Numbered from the stretch's first letter, positions 1 through 7,900 are shown. The stretch is DNA of 13,686 nt from an uncultured Eubacteriales bacterium (GCA_905195005.1 CAJJUC010000051.1:1-13686), one strand, 5' to 3'. The notes: a model not told the origin generated them from the sequence alone. Made by a program: numbers and translations.

Positions 1-120
1 GGCAAGCTGCGTTGCAATAAGAAGCTGCAGCGGCTCTTTATAGTCAAGCGTGCAGTCTGCATCGGGATAAAGCGTTTGCAGGCAGCCGAAGAATTTTTCG
101 GCAAGCTCCTTTTTTGTCAT
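1..120 (-). CDS. nth: Endonuclease III, N-terminal 40 residues (partial)
   Basis: Reading leftward from an ATG at 120, the frame stays open to the window edge (40 codons). It encodes a segment containing LYPDADCTLDYKEPLQLLIATQLA, broken here as LYPDADCTLDYKEP followed by LQLLIATQLA. This matches the usual start of endonuclease III, where a 'LYP..CELDY..PFQLLIATILSAQ'-type segment comes before the helix-hairpin-helix and iron-sulphur regions, both of which lie outside the window. The enzyme is a DNA glycosylase/AP lyase that removes oxidised pyrimidines in base excision repair. An AGGAG (130-134) lies 9 bases before this ATG. An in-frame ATG at 126 is only 3 bases from the same site, so 120 is preferred, though 126 remains possible. 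The gene is divergent from pnuC and probably unrelated to the rest of the locus. Confidence 0.8.
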   Translation of the reverse strand, partial: MTKKELAEKFFGCLQTLYPDADCTLDYKEPLQLLIATQLA

Positions 121-226
121 ATCCATACACTCCTTTCGGAAAATTCCGCTTATTTGTCGTATTGTATTGTAACATAAACAATGACGAAAAAAAAGCCCCA
201 AAATTTATTTTTTTACTCCGTATGTA

Positions 227-254
227 TTGACATTTTGAAAAACTGTGTTAAAAT
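227..254 (+). promoter_or_regulatory. Sigma-A-type promoter for the pnuC leader
   Basis: A perfect -35 TTGACA (227-232) is followed by a 16-base spacer and a -10 TAAAAT (249-254). Transcription should begin near 261, immediately before the structured leader. The intergenic sequence 127-226 is AT-rich and should also hold the divergent nth promoter. I see only weak TACAAT-like boxes on the minus strand (161-171), with no good -35 partner. Confidence 0.75.
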
Positions 255-260
255 ATCTGT

Positions 261-372
261 CATACGGATGTAATCTGCCACCGGGTAGAAAATGTTCGGC
301 GAAAGAATGATTGCCGAAGCATTTGCCTGCACATCGTTAGGTCTTTGAAGATGTGCGAGCAAATGCTTTTTT
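261..372 (+). promoter_or_regulatory. Candidate riboswitch leader of pnuC with antiterminator/terminator switch
   Basis: The roughly 130-base leader can fold in two mutually exclusive ways. The antiterminator form pairs AAATG+TTCGGC (290-300) with GCCGAA (313-318) and, after a bulged G319, CATTT (320-324). The terminator form uses 319-326 as the outer 5' arm of a hairpin ending in a T run. The two forms share 319-324. Upstream, a small hairpin CTGCC/GGTAG (275-279 with 284-288, loop ACCG) is possible. An alternative pairing CGGAT/ATCTG (265-269 with 273-277) competes with it. Together these could form a compact ligand-binding domain. The downstream gene imports a nicotinamide-type NAD precursor, so NAD+, NMN or nicotinamide riboside are natural candidate ligands. 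I could not match the sequence from memory to a known class (TPP, preQ1, FMN, ZTP or purine). The NAD+-II (pnuC motif) class is the obvious comparator, but I do not recall its consensus well enough to assign it. Confidence 0.6.
319..372 (+). terminator. Intrinsic terminator (attenuator) ahead of pnuC
   Basis: The outer stem pairs GCATTTGC (319-326) with GCAAATGC (359-366), 8 perfect pairs. The inner stem pairs GCACATC (329-335) with GATGTGC (350-356), 7 perfect pairs. A symmetrical two-base internal loop separates them, with a 14-base apical loop. Six Ts (367-372) follow directly. It lies between promoter and start codon, so it acts as an attenuator and not as the end of a gene. Confidence 0.85.
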
Positions 373-393
373 GTTTGAAAGGGATGGTGCATT

Positions 394-1071
394 ATGACAA
401 AATATTTCACTAAGACTGAACTGGCGCTGTGGCTGTGCTCGGCGGCGGTGATAGTAATCTCATTCTTTGTTCAGGGCGGCAGCGGCGCGGTTTCGCTTGT
501 AACATCGCTCATCGGTGTAACATCACTCATTTTCGTTGCAAAGGGAAACCCCATCGGGCAGGCGCTCGGAATCGTGTTCGCACTTCTTTACGGCGCAATT
601 TCGTATACCTTTGCGTACTACGGAGAAATGATAACATACCTCGGAATGACAATGCCGATGGCAGTGTTTTCCCTCATTTCGTGGCTGCGTCATCCGTACA
701 AGGGCAGTCATGCGGAGGTCGAGATTGGCAGCATATCAAAGCGCGAACAGGTTTTCATGTGGATTCTTGCCGCCTCGGTTACATTTGCATTTTATTTCAT
801 ACTGGAATACTTTAACACTGCGAACATTGTTCTGAGCACCGTTTCGGTCACAACAAGCTTCCTTGCAGTGTATCTCACATTCCGCAGAAGTCCGTACTAC
901 GCCGTTGCCTATGCCGCAAATGACATTGTTCTTATTGTTCTGTGGGTTATGGCTGCAATTAAGGATATTTCCTACGCTTCCGTTGTGATGTGCTTTGCGG
1001 CATTCCTTGCAAACGACATTTACGGCTTTATAAACTGGAGAAGAATGGGCAGACGCCAGAAGCAGGGCTGA
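394..1071 (+). CDS. pnuC: PnuC-family nicotinamide riboside/NMN-type transporter
   Basis: A 225-residue, very hydrophobic protein with about seven or eight predicted membrane segments: roughly residues 10-30, 33-50, 54-73, 77-97, 118-137, 140-160, 168-190 and 193-213. It ends in a basic tail (RRMGRRQKQG). Length, topology and segments such as 'GNPIGQALGIVFALLYGAISY' and 'AANDIVLIVLWVMAAI' fit the PnuC family. These proteins move nicotinamide riboside or related vitamins across the membrane by facilitated diffusion, with intracellular phosphorylation trapping the substrate. The ATG at 394 follows an AAAGGG (378-383) by 10 bases. Some family members carry thiamine (PnuT) or riboflavin (PnuX); no TPP or FMN riboswitch is visible here, which argues mildly for the NAD-precursor type. 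The attenuator in the leader implies control by a small molecule. The gene is transcribed separately from the glycan locus, since a new promoter follows its stop. Confidence 0.85.
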   Translation: MTKYFTKTELALWLCSAAVIVISFFVQGGSGAVSLVTSLIGVTSLIFVAKGNPIGQALGIVFALLYGAISYTFAYYGEMITYLGMTMPMAVFSLISWLRHPYKGSHAEVEIGSISKREQVFMWILAASVTFAFYFILEYFNTANIVLSTVSVTTSFLAVYLTFRRSPYYAVAYAANDIVLIVLWVMAAIKDISYASVVMCFAAFLANDIYGFINWRRMGRRQKQG

Positions 1072-1097
1072 AGCGCGATACAGAGCAATATTGTGTG

Positions 1098-1126
1098 TTG
1101 AAAAAGCAAAAGCGGTGTGCTATAAT
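1098..1126 (+). promoter_or_regulatory. Promoter for the histidine kinase gene
   Basis: TTGAAA (1098-1103), a 17-base spacer and a perfect TATAAT (1121-1126). Predicted initiation near 1133 leaves a leader of only about a dozen bases before the kinase ATG at 1146. The promoter lies in the 74-base gap after pnuC, where no terminator is visible, so readthrough from pnuC is also possible. Confidence 0.75.
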
Positions 1127-1145
1127 TAAAAGCGGTGATGCAGTG

Positions 1146-2879
1146 ATGAAAAAATACGGAGCTTGGAAATATATCAGGCAGTTTAAGGGCAGCAGTATTT
1201 TTATAAGGAATTTTCTTACAATCATATGCGCGGTTATGATTCCGGTTGCAGCGGCAGGCGTAATCATTTATAATGAGTATAACGGCTACATTGAAAAATC
1301 AATCACCGAATCTAAGCTCAATGAAGCGGGAAGCGTCAGTGAAACGGTGAATCTTGTTATAATGGAAGCCGAGAGAATGGCATATCGTGTTGCAAACGAA
1401 AACACTTTTGATTCTTTTTTTCGCGGTAAGGTGTTTGACACGAACTCATACAGCAAAATGGTGGAAAAAATCGAGCTGAGCCGCGCGCTTAATTCAATGC
1501 TCATTTACGGGGAATATATAGAAAATATCTGTATTTATGAAAATACAAACAATGCTGCGATAACCTCAAATCAGGAAATCGGAAGCATTGAAAACCTGCC
1601 CGATACGGGGTGGATGGAAAGATACCTCAGCATGAAAAGCAATTCATGCGCAGTTTACAGAGCGCCCGACAGTTTCAGCTACAGACCGGAATACATAAGT
1701 ATTATTCAGCGCGCGCCGATGCAGGGGTCGGCAAACCTTGGGGCGGTTATTGTTAATATTAATCTGAAAAACATAAAAAAGATAATAAACGAAAGCTCGG
1801 AAAAAACGGATTCGCTGATTGTTACAAAGGCGGGGGAGGTTGTGTTCCGCAGCAGCCCTGAATCGGGGCTGTATGAAAAGTACGGCTCTGTCCTCAGAAA
1901 AAATGCCGATAAAAAAGCTGTGTGCAAGACCGGAGATTATGTGGCAGTGCGCGCGGTATCCGAATATACGGGCTGGGAGTACATTGCTTTTTCTCCGCTT
2001 GACGATTTCAATAAAACAAAAAAAGGCTCGCTCGCAGTGCTTTTTGTCAGTATGCTTGTCGTTTTTGTTTTTGCAGCGGTATTTTCATTTTATGCATCGC
2101 TGCGGTCATTTGCGCCGATAAAGAGCATTTTGCAGTATATTGACGAAAACAACCGCCGCGGCATACAAAGCTACGACACCAATGAGGTGAAGTATATCCT
2201 GAACGCATTGGAGCTTGACCGCAAGCAAACGCAGGAGGAATTAAATCTCAGGCTTGAGAAGCTTAAGGAGGAAAGTCTGCGCGCTCTGCGCTATCAGATA
2301 AATCCGCATTTTCTTTACAACACGCTTGAAACCGTGAACTGGAAAATCATGCGCCTTTGCGGACGGGATAACGAGGCAAGCAGGATGCTTCTTGAGCTTT
2401 CGTTTCTGCTGAGAACCAGCCTTGACACCTTGGATAACCTGACGGATATATCGACCGAGCTTGAATATATTGAAAAATATATTGACCTTATGAAAGCACG
2501 CTATAAAAATTTTGAAGTGGAATGGGATATTGCCGAAAATCTGCGGCAGTATAAGACGGTGAAGCTTTCGCTTCAGCCAATCGTTGAAAATGCGATTTAT
2601 CACGGGATAAAACCGCTCGGAAAACAGGGGCTGATAAAAATTTCCCTCAGAAAAACACAGGAGGATATTGTTTTTGAAATATGCGACAACGGCGTTGGCA
2701 TATCGCAGAAAAAATGCGATGAAATAAATTCCGAGACAGGCGCAGGCGATGAACATATCGGACTGCGAAACGTAAACGAGCGCATAAAAATCATGTTCGG
2801 AATGAAGTACGGTTTGTTTATTGCCCCGCGCGGCGGTGGAGGAACGGTTGTAACAATGCATATTCCGATAATTGAATAA
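1146..2879 (+). CDS. YesM-like membrane sensor histidine kinase
   Basis: A 577-residue protein. Membrane segment 1 spans about residues 23-42, an extracytoplasmic sensor region 43-292 and membrane segment 2 about 295-317. A short HAMP-like stretch with a coiled-coil character (RQTQEELNLRLEKLKEE) follows. The His_kinase domain has HFLYNTLE with the phospho-acceptor His at 388. The HATPase domain has the N-box QPIVENAIYHG (Asn 482), the G1 motif DNGVG (Asp 514) and IGLRNVNERI. This is the LytS/YesM type (HPK7-like) that usually pairs with an AraC-type YesN regulator and controls sugar uptake and polysaccharide degradation genes. No response regulator is adjacent on either side, which is unusual. 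The ATG at 1146 is preferred: it gives a normal basic N-terminus before the first membrane segment, with GGTGA (1134-1138) as a weak binding site 7 bases upstream. A GTG at 1143 is an alternative. Starts further upstream overlap pnuC and the promoter. Confidence 0.88.
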   Translation: MKKYGAWKYIRQFKGSSIFIRNFLTIICAVMIPVAAAGVIIYNEYNGYIEKSITESKLNEAGSVSETVNLVIMEAERMAYRVANENTFDSFFRGKVFDTNSYSKMVEKIELSRALNSMLIYGEYIENICIYENTNNAAITSNQEIGSIENLPDTGWMERYLSMKSNSCAVYRAPDSFSYRPEYISIIQRAPMQGSANLGAVIVNINLKNIKKIINESSEKTDSLIVTKAGEVVFRSSPESGLYEKYGSVLRKNADKKAVCKTGDYVAVRAVSEYTGWEYIAFSPLDDFNKTKKGSLAVLFVSMLVVFVFAAVFSFYASLRSFAPIKSILQYIDENNRRGIQSYDTNEVKYILNALELDRKQTQEELNLRLEKLKEESLRALRYQINPHFLYNTLETVNWKIMRLCGRDNEASRMLLELSFLLRTSLDTLDNLTDISTELEYIEKYIDLMKARYKNFEVEWDIAENLRQYKTVKLSLQPIVENAIYHGIKPLGKQGLIKISLRKTQEDIVFEICDNGVGISQKKCDEINSETGAGDEHIGLRNVNERIKIMFGMKYGLFIAPRGGGGTVVTMHIPIIE

Positions 2880-2937
2880 GATATCTAAGCGGTTTCTCTG
2901 TAAGGAGGAGCTGCTTTTTTATACTTTTTATGTAAAA

Positions 2938-2976
2938 AGAGCAAAACAGAGCACCTTGAGAGCAAAACAGAGCACC
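2938..2976 (+). repeat. Tandem repeat with four phased AGAGCA boxes
   Basis: An 18-base unit (AGAGCAAAACAGAGCACC) occurs twice, at 2938-2955 and 2959-2976, separated by TTG. Each unit contains AGAGCA twice, giving copies at 2938, 2948, 2959 and 2969. The 10/11/10-base spacing puts them on one face of the helix. The array centre lies about 105 bases upstream of the predicted transcription start of the permease operon. That arrangement would suit an activator binding site array (an AraC-type regulator, for example), but it could also be part of an interspersed repeat. The protein identity is inference. Confidence 0.7.
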
Positions 2977-2977
2977 G

Positions 2978-2990
2978 CGTGCCGCGCACG
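2978..2990. repeat. Short GC-rich inverted repeat
   Basis: CGTGC-CGC-GCACG, a perfect 5-base stem with a 3-base loop, directly follows the tandem repeat. The T-rich stretch after it (2998-3005) starts 7 bases away and is interrupted, so it is a poor terminator. It may be part of a regulatory site or a repeat element. Confidence 0.4.
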
Positions 2991-3026
2991 GAATGAATTT
3001 GTTTTAAAAGTGGTTATTACGGTGTG

Positions 3027-3055
3027 TTTACTACAAGCCGAAACTAAATTATAAT
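3027..3055 (+). promoter_or_regulatory. Promoter for the ABC permease/SLH operon
   Basis: A perfect -10 TATAAT (3050-3055) is preceded, after exactly 17 bases, by TTTACT (3027-3032), a 4-of-6 match to the -35 consensus. A weak -35 fits a promoter that needs an activator, and the AGAGCA array lies upstream. Predicted start near 3062, giving a 5' leader of about 50 bases. Confidence 0.6.
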
Positions 3056-3070
3056 ATAAATATCATAATA

Positions 3071-3084
3071 ACACAATTATGTGT
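3071..3084. promoter_or_regulatory. Palindrome in the operon leader, possible operator
   Basis: ACACA-ATTA-TGTGT is a perfect 5-base inverted repeat with a 4-base centre, located at about +10 to +23 of the predicted transcript. This is a typical position for a repressor operator. The AT-rich composition means chance occurrence is quite possible. Confidence 0.35.
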
Positions 3085-3110
3085 AATTTCGTGCGAGGTG
3101 AAATGCGGCA

Positions 3111-4058
3111 ATGATGTTGCAAAAAAGTGAAAACGCGGTAATAACGAGGAAAGGTGATTTGAAAAAAAGACTTATAAGGTACAAATGGATGTACCCGATG
3201 CTGCTTCCGGGGTTAATTATTCTGTTTATATTCTCATATATGCCGCTGTACGGTCTTTTAATGGCGTTTCAGGATTTCGACATTGTGAGCGGAATCAGCG
3301 GAAGCCCGTGGGTGGGTTTGGATAATTTCAGGCAGATATTTGCAAGCCCGGGGTTTTTAAAGGTGCTTCGAAATTCACTTCTTATAAGCTTTTATCGCCT
3401 TTTATGGGGATTCCCTGCGCCGATTGTTTTGGCGCTTATGCTAAATGAGCTGCCGTCAAAGAAATTCCGCAAAATATCGCAGACGGCGATTTATCTTCCG
3501 CATTTCATTTCATGGGTGGTGCTCGTCGGCATTGTGCAGACGTTCCTTTCACCGAGCGGCGGACTTATAAATATTGTGCTTGAGGCAATGGGAAAGCCGT
3601 CAGTTGCATTTTTGCAAAAGCCGGAATATTTCCGCACAATCATTGTTGCGACCGATGTGTGGAAGGAGACCGGCTGGGGCACGATTATGTACCTTGCGGC
3701 GCTTTCGGGAATAAATCCCGAGCTTTATGAGGCTGCCATGATTGACGGCTGCGGCAGAATGAAAATGATCCGCCATATAACGCTGCCGGGAATTATGAAC
3801 ACGGTTGTGGTTGTTTTCGTTATGCGGATGGGCGTTGTGCTGAAAAACGGATTTGAACAGATTTTCCTTTTGCAGAACTCTCTGGTGCTCGATGTGTCGG
3901 AGGTTTTCGAAACGTATACATACAGGCTCGGACTGATTGACGGAGCATATGACATTGCTTCAGCGGTGGGGCTTTTGCAGTCGGTTGTCGGTTTTATTCT
4001 TGTTATAACCTCGAACTCGCTTGCACGCAGATTCAATGAAGGAGGGGGCGTTTGGTAA
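3111..4058 (+). CDS. ABC sugar transporter permease, LplB/YteP type
   Basis: A 315-residue inner-membrane permease (BPD_transp_1 fold) of the carbohydrate ABC uptake family. It has a basic N-terminus, then a first membrane segment around 'MLLPGLIILFIFSYMPLYG' (residues about 29-47) and five further segments. The cytoplasmic EAA loop that docks the ATPase is at about 207-226 (EAAMIDGCGRMKMIRHITLP). 'PLYGLLMAFQDFD' and 'W.GLDNFRQIF' are typical of LplB-like proteins that take up plant or host glycan oligosaccharides. The ATG at 3111 is 9 bases after GAGGTGA (3095-3101); ATG 3114 is a less likely alternative. The next permease overlaps the stop codon. These transporters normally use a lipoprotein binding protein and a shared MsmX-like ATPase encoded elsewhere; neither is next to this gene. 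Confidence 0.9.
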   Translation: MMLQKSENAVITRKGDLKKRLIRYKWMYPMLLPGLIILFIFSYMPLYGLLMAFQDFDIVSGISGSPWVGLDNFRQIFASPGFLKVLRNSLLISFYRLLWGFPAPIVLALMLNELPSKKFRKISQTAIYLPHFISWVVLVGIVQTFLSPSGGLINIVLEAMGKPSVAFLQKPEYFRTIIVATDVWKETGWGTIMYLAALSGINPELYEAAMIDGCGRMKMIRHITLPGIMNTVVVVFVMRMGVVLKNGFEQIFLLQNSLVLDVSEVFETYTYRLGLIDGAYDIASAVGLLQSVVGFILVITSNSLARRFNEGGGVW

Positions 4059-4951
4059 TGAAAAAAAGCAGAATGAGAAAGCGCAGCGCCGGTTCTGTGA
4101 CATTCGATGTTATAAACATTATTCTTGTCACGCTTGTTGCCTGCATAATGGTCTATCCGTTCATCAATGTTGTAGCAGTATCGCTCAGCAGCTATAATGC
4201 ATATCTGAGCAATCCGCTTATGATTATCCCGCGTGAGGTCAGCTTCACGGCATTCAGATATGTGTTTATGAACAAGATGATTATAAACGGATACGCAAAC
4301 ACTGTGTTTATCACGGTCACGGGAACGCTGCTCGGGCTTTTGCTCACGGTTATGATGTCGTATGCGCTTTCCAAAAAAGACCTGCCCGGGCGCGGATTTT
4401 TCATGACATATGTTATATTTACATCGCTTTTCAGCGGCGGAATAATACCGGGCTTTTATCTTATGAAAAGCATTGGGCTTATCGACAGCCTTTGGGCGCT
4501 CATCCTGCCGACAATGCTTGCAAGCTTTAATATTGTTCTGATGAAAAATTTCTTTGAGGGACTTCCGGCAAATCTCGAGGAGGCTGCAAGAATTGACGGC
4601 GCAGGCGAAATAAAGATTCTTACCGATGTTATTCTCCCGATATCAAAGCCGATTATCGCAACAATTGCTCTGTTCATTGCGGTTTCATACTGGAACAGCT
4701 ATTTCAGCGCGATTCTTTATATAAGAAGTCAAAGCAAGTGGACGCTTCAGCTGGTAATGCGCGAAATAATATCGTCGGCGGAAACAACTGCGCTGACTGC
4801 CGGTTCAAACATGGCGGAGTACGGAAATCTTCCGACGCAGTCGCTTAAATATGCAACGCTGGTTGTGGCAATTCTGCCGATTCTCTGCGTTTATCCTTTC
4901 CTTCAGAAATATTTTGCCGAGGGAATTATGGTTGGCGCGATAAAGGGCTGA
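4058..4951 (+). CDS. ABC sugar transporter permease, YtcP/LplC (MalG-like) type
   Basis: A 297-residue six-segment permease, the heterodimer partner of the upstream LplB-like protein. The first membrane segment is at about residues 16-38 (NIILVTLVACIMVYPFINVV). The EAA loop starts at about residue 175 (EAARIDGAGEIKILTDVILP), with the ARIDGA form that is standard for MalG-type subunits. The C-terminus 'YPFLQKYFAEGIMVGAIKG' is the family's canonical ending. The ATG at 4058 shares its A with the upstream TAA (TAATG), indicating translational coupling. A strong GGAGGGGG (4041-4048) lies 9 bases before it. A TTG at 4052 would be too close to that site. In most such operons a solute-binding lipoprotein gene is adjacent; here an SLH surface protein follows 46 bases later. 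Confidence 0.9.
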   Translation: MKKSRMRKRSAGSVTFDVINIILVTLVACIMVYPFINVVAVSLSSYNAYLSNPLMIIPREVSFTAFRYVFMNKMIINGYANTVFITVTGTLLGLLLTVMMSYALSKKDLPGRGFFMTYVIFTSLFSGGIIPGFYLMKSIGLIDSLWALILPTMLASFNIVLMKNFFEGLPANLEEAARIDGAGEIKILTDVILPISKPIIATIALFIAVSYWNSYFSAILYIRSQSKWTLQLVMREIISSAETTALTAGSNMAEYGNLPTQSLKYATLVVAILPILCVYPFLQKYFAEGIMVGAIKG

Positions 4952-4997
4952 TAATTCAAATAAAAGGCTGCCGGTGCGCGGCGGACAGGAGGTTATC

Positions 4998-7900
4998 GTG
5001 AAAAAAGTTCTGAGTGTTTTATTGACTGCGGCTGTGATGCTTAGCCCGTTCGGAAACGTGGCATTTAAGGCTTCTGCGGAATCGGAAACGGAAATTATTG
5101 TTGACAATGCCGACACAGGCTACAGCCGTGAAGAACCGACAAACAGAAAATGGACAAAAAGCACATATAAATATTCATTCCGCGGTTCTCACGAGTATAT
5201 TGACAAGGAAAGCAATATCGGCGCTCTGTTTACCGCAAAAATCGAAACGGGCGGAAAATACTCCGTCTATGTGTACCGTCCCCATATCGGCAGCGGAAAC
5301 AGCGCAATGACCGCAACCGTTTATTCGGAAAACGGCAGCGAAAATGTTGGCTACAGCCTTTCGAGCGGAAGCACGGGCTGGTATAAAATCGGTGTTTTTG
5401 TTTTCGGCGATAATTCCGACGCGGTTATCCGCCTTTGCGGAAGCGGCAGCGGAATTGCACGAATGGACGCCGTGAAGCTTGTTCCGGTTGATGAAACGCC
5501 GCCCGTTATAACTGAGGTCACTCCTTCGGAAAACGCGGTTGTTTCTATCAAGGTTCAGCCTGAAATTACCTTTTCAAAGCAGATTGCGGCAAGCTTTCTG
5601 ACAAATGAATATATTTTGCTTTACTGCGGTGAAAAGACAATTTCCGCAGATATTGAAGCGACGGACGGCGGAAAGGGCGTTCGGATAATTCCGAACCGGC
5701 CGCTTGACATAAGAAGCGCTTACCGCATTGTTGTTTCCGCCGACCTTGAAGATGAGGACGGAAATAAAATCAGCGGAAGGCTTGAATATTCGTTCAGAAC
5801 GCAGAACATTGACCTCACTCCTGCAAATGCGCAGCTTGTTGACGGAGCAAGTCTTTTACCGAAATATGCAAGGCTTTACATTGCATTTGATTCCGAAATG
5901 AACGATTATATTTACCGTTCGGACTGCTATTCTTTGTCGGATGGAAAGAATATTATTCCGCTCTGTGCGGAAAAAACAAATTACAAATCCGCGGATGTTA
6001 TGCTGACGCCGCTTTGTCCGCTTAAGGGAAACGGCGAATATACTTTGCGCCTTTCCCCGAAAATCAAAACGCGCGACGGCGGAAACCTTGCGTCGGGCAG
6101 ATGCTTTTCCGTGACGGTTGATGACGGTGCGGAGAGCATTTCGGCATCGCTTGAAAACAATTACGGCGTTTCGGCAACGGAGCCGATTACTGTCAACTTT
6201 GACGGGGAGACAGACGCCGCGACGGTGGATTCCGAGCATATAGCGCTGAAGCTTCTTTCAAGAAACGAATATGTTGAAGCCGCGGTTGAAAATCACGGCT
6301 CATATGCACTTATAAAGCCGTTCGGCGAGCTTGCGCGCGGCTGCGATTATGCGATTGAGCTGCATAATGTGCGCGGCGCGGACGGAAAATGCATAAGCCG
6401 CGGAGATAATCTCATATTTAAAACCGAGGCTGCCGATACCGTTATATCCGACATGGAAACGGAGGGCAGCGGCTACAAGGATTACGGCGGCTGGGGCACA
6501 AGTTCGCTCACAGGCTATGAGGGGTCAAAAACGCGCTATGCCGGAAAGGTTGACAACCCGTCGGAAACATATGCAGTGTGGCAGCCGGAGCTTAAGGGCG
6601 GAATGTACGAGGTTTTGATTTACAGAATTTATGACGAGGCAAGCACGCCGGAAGCGGAGATTGAAATTCTCGGCGCGAACGGAAAAAGCACACAGATTAT
6701 TCCGCTTACGGGTTTTGACGAAAGCGGATGGTACAGCCTCGGAGAATATGAATTTAAAACAGGCAGCGAGGGATATGTCAAGCTTACGAAGCTGTATTCA
6801 GACAACAACCTCCGTGCCGATGCGGTGATGTTCAGAGCGGCGGCTGAGGATTGCGTGCCGCCGAAAGGAAAAATTGAAAACCGCAGCGGAGCGCTTGCTC
6901 TTGAATTTGACAAACGCATATCACAAGCTTCGCTGAATGTTGATATAGACGGCGAAAGTGCAAAATTCATATCATCGGATTTTAAAAGCTTTATTCTTGT
7001 TACAGATAAATATATCGGCGATAAAAATTCATACAGCGTTAAAATAACCGATGAAATCGCAGCGCCCGGAACGGAGAGCGCGACCGTTATATCGGCGCAG
7101 TTGAATACCAGCTCGGGTTTTTCGCCGGTAGTCACGGTTTATACCGACGCGGACGGGAATGAAAGCGAAACACCTGCGGCAGGCGGAAAAGCGGCTGCAT
7201 TTTGCCGCATTCGCGATGACGAGGGAAACCTCGCGGACACGGAAATATCGTTGTATGCGCTCAACAGCGATAAGGAGGTTATAGCGGAAAGCCGCGGCAA
7301 ATATAAAACATATGCGGAAGGCTTTGCCGAATTTGAAGCGCAGCTTGACATAGAAAGCAGCGATATTTACGATGTGTGCGCGTTTATGTTCGATGATGCC
7401 GAAAAGCTTTCGCTTTTAACGCAGCTTGCAAAGAAAAACGCTGTTTCGCTTGAAAAAACCGAAAATGCGGATAAATCGGTGCAGTTTAAAATCAGTGCGG
7501 ACTGTGAAAATGAAAATGCCGTGCTGGCGATTTATAACAAAAACAGCGGCGGACTTGCCGCAGCGGATTACTTTATATTAAGCGGCAGCTATGATTACAC
7601 CTTTGTTCCGTCCGCAAGCTTTCCCGGAGGAGAATATATTATTCGGGTGAACGCTGAAAGCGGAAAGGAATATGCGCAGACGGACTTTTACCACATAAGC
7701 TCCGCAGAGGTTGAGAATGCATTTGCGGCGCTTAACGGCGCAGAGAATGCGGACGCGGTAGGCGCGGCGATTGAAAGGTTTTACCGCGAGCTTGGACTGG
7801 ACGAAAGCGCTGAAGAAATATTCTCAGAGCTTCGCGATAAAACCGATGTTGGCATGATTATTCTTAATAACAAGGAATATTCGGAAAAGAACAGCGATGT

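Noticed and set aside
213..410. A 65-codon minus-strand open frame
   Set aside because: It covers the pnuC promoter and the leader hairpins, with no protein-like features.
990..1145. Upstream in-frame starts extending the kinase by 52 codons
   Set aside because: They would overlap the end of pnuC and include the TTGAAA/TATAAT promoter. The extension precedes a normal N-terminus and first membrane segment.
2241..2861. A 206-codon minus-strand open frame
   Set aside because: It lies opposite the kinase catalytic domain, where the HFLYN, N-box and G-box motifs prove the plus frame.
2872..3054. A 60-codon open frame after the kinase (MNKISKRFL...)
   Set aside because: It overlaps the kinase stop, has no ribosome binding site, covers the repeat array and the promoter, and its RAKQST duplication simply reflects the DNA repeat.
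4970..4982. Hairpin GCCG-GTGCG-CGGC between the permease and SLH genes as a terminator
   Set aside because: The stem is only four pairs and no T run follows, so it is unlikely to terminate transcription.
4974..4997. GTG at 4974 as start of the large SLH protein
   Set aside because: No ribosome binding site precedes it and it lies before the AGGAGG. GTG 4998 gives a clean signal peptide.
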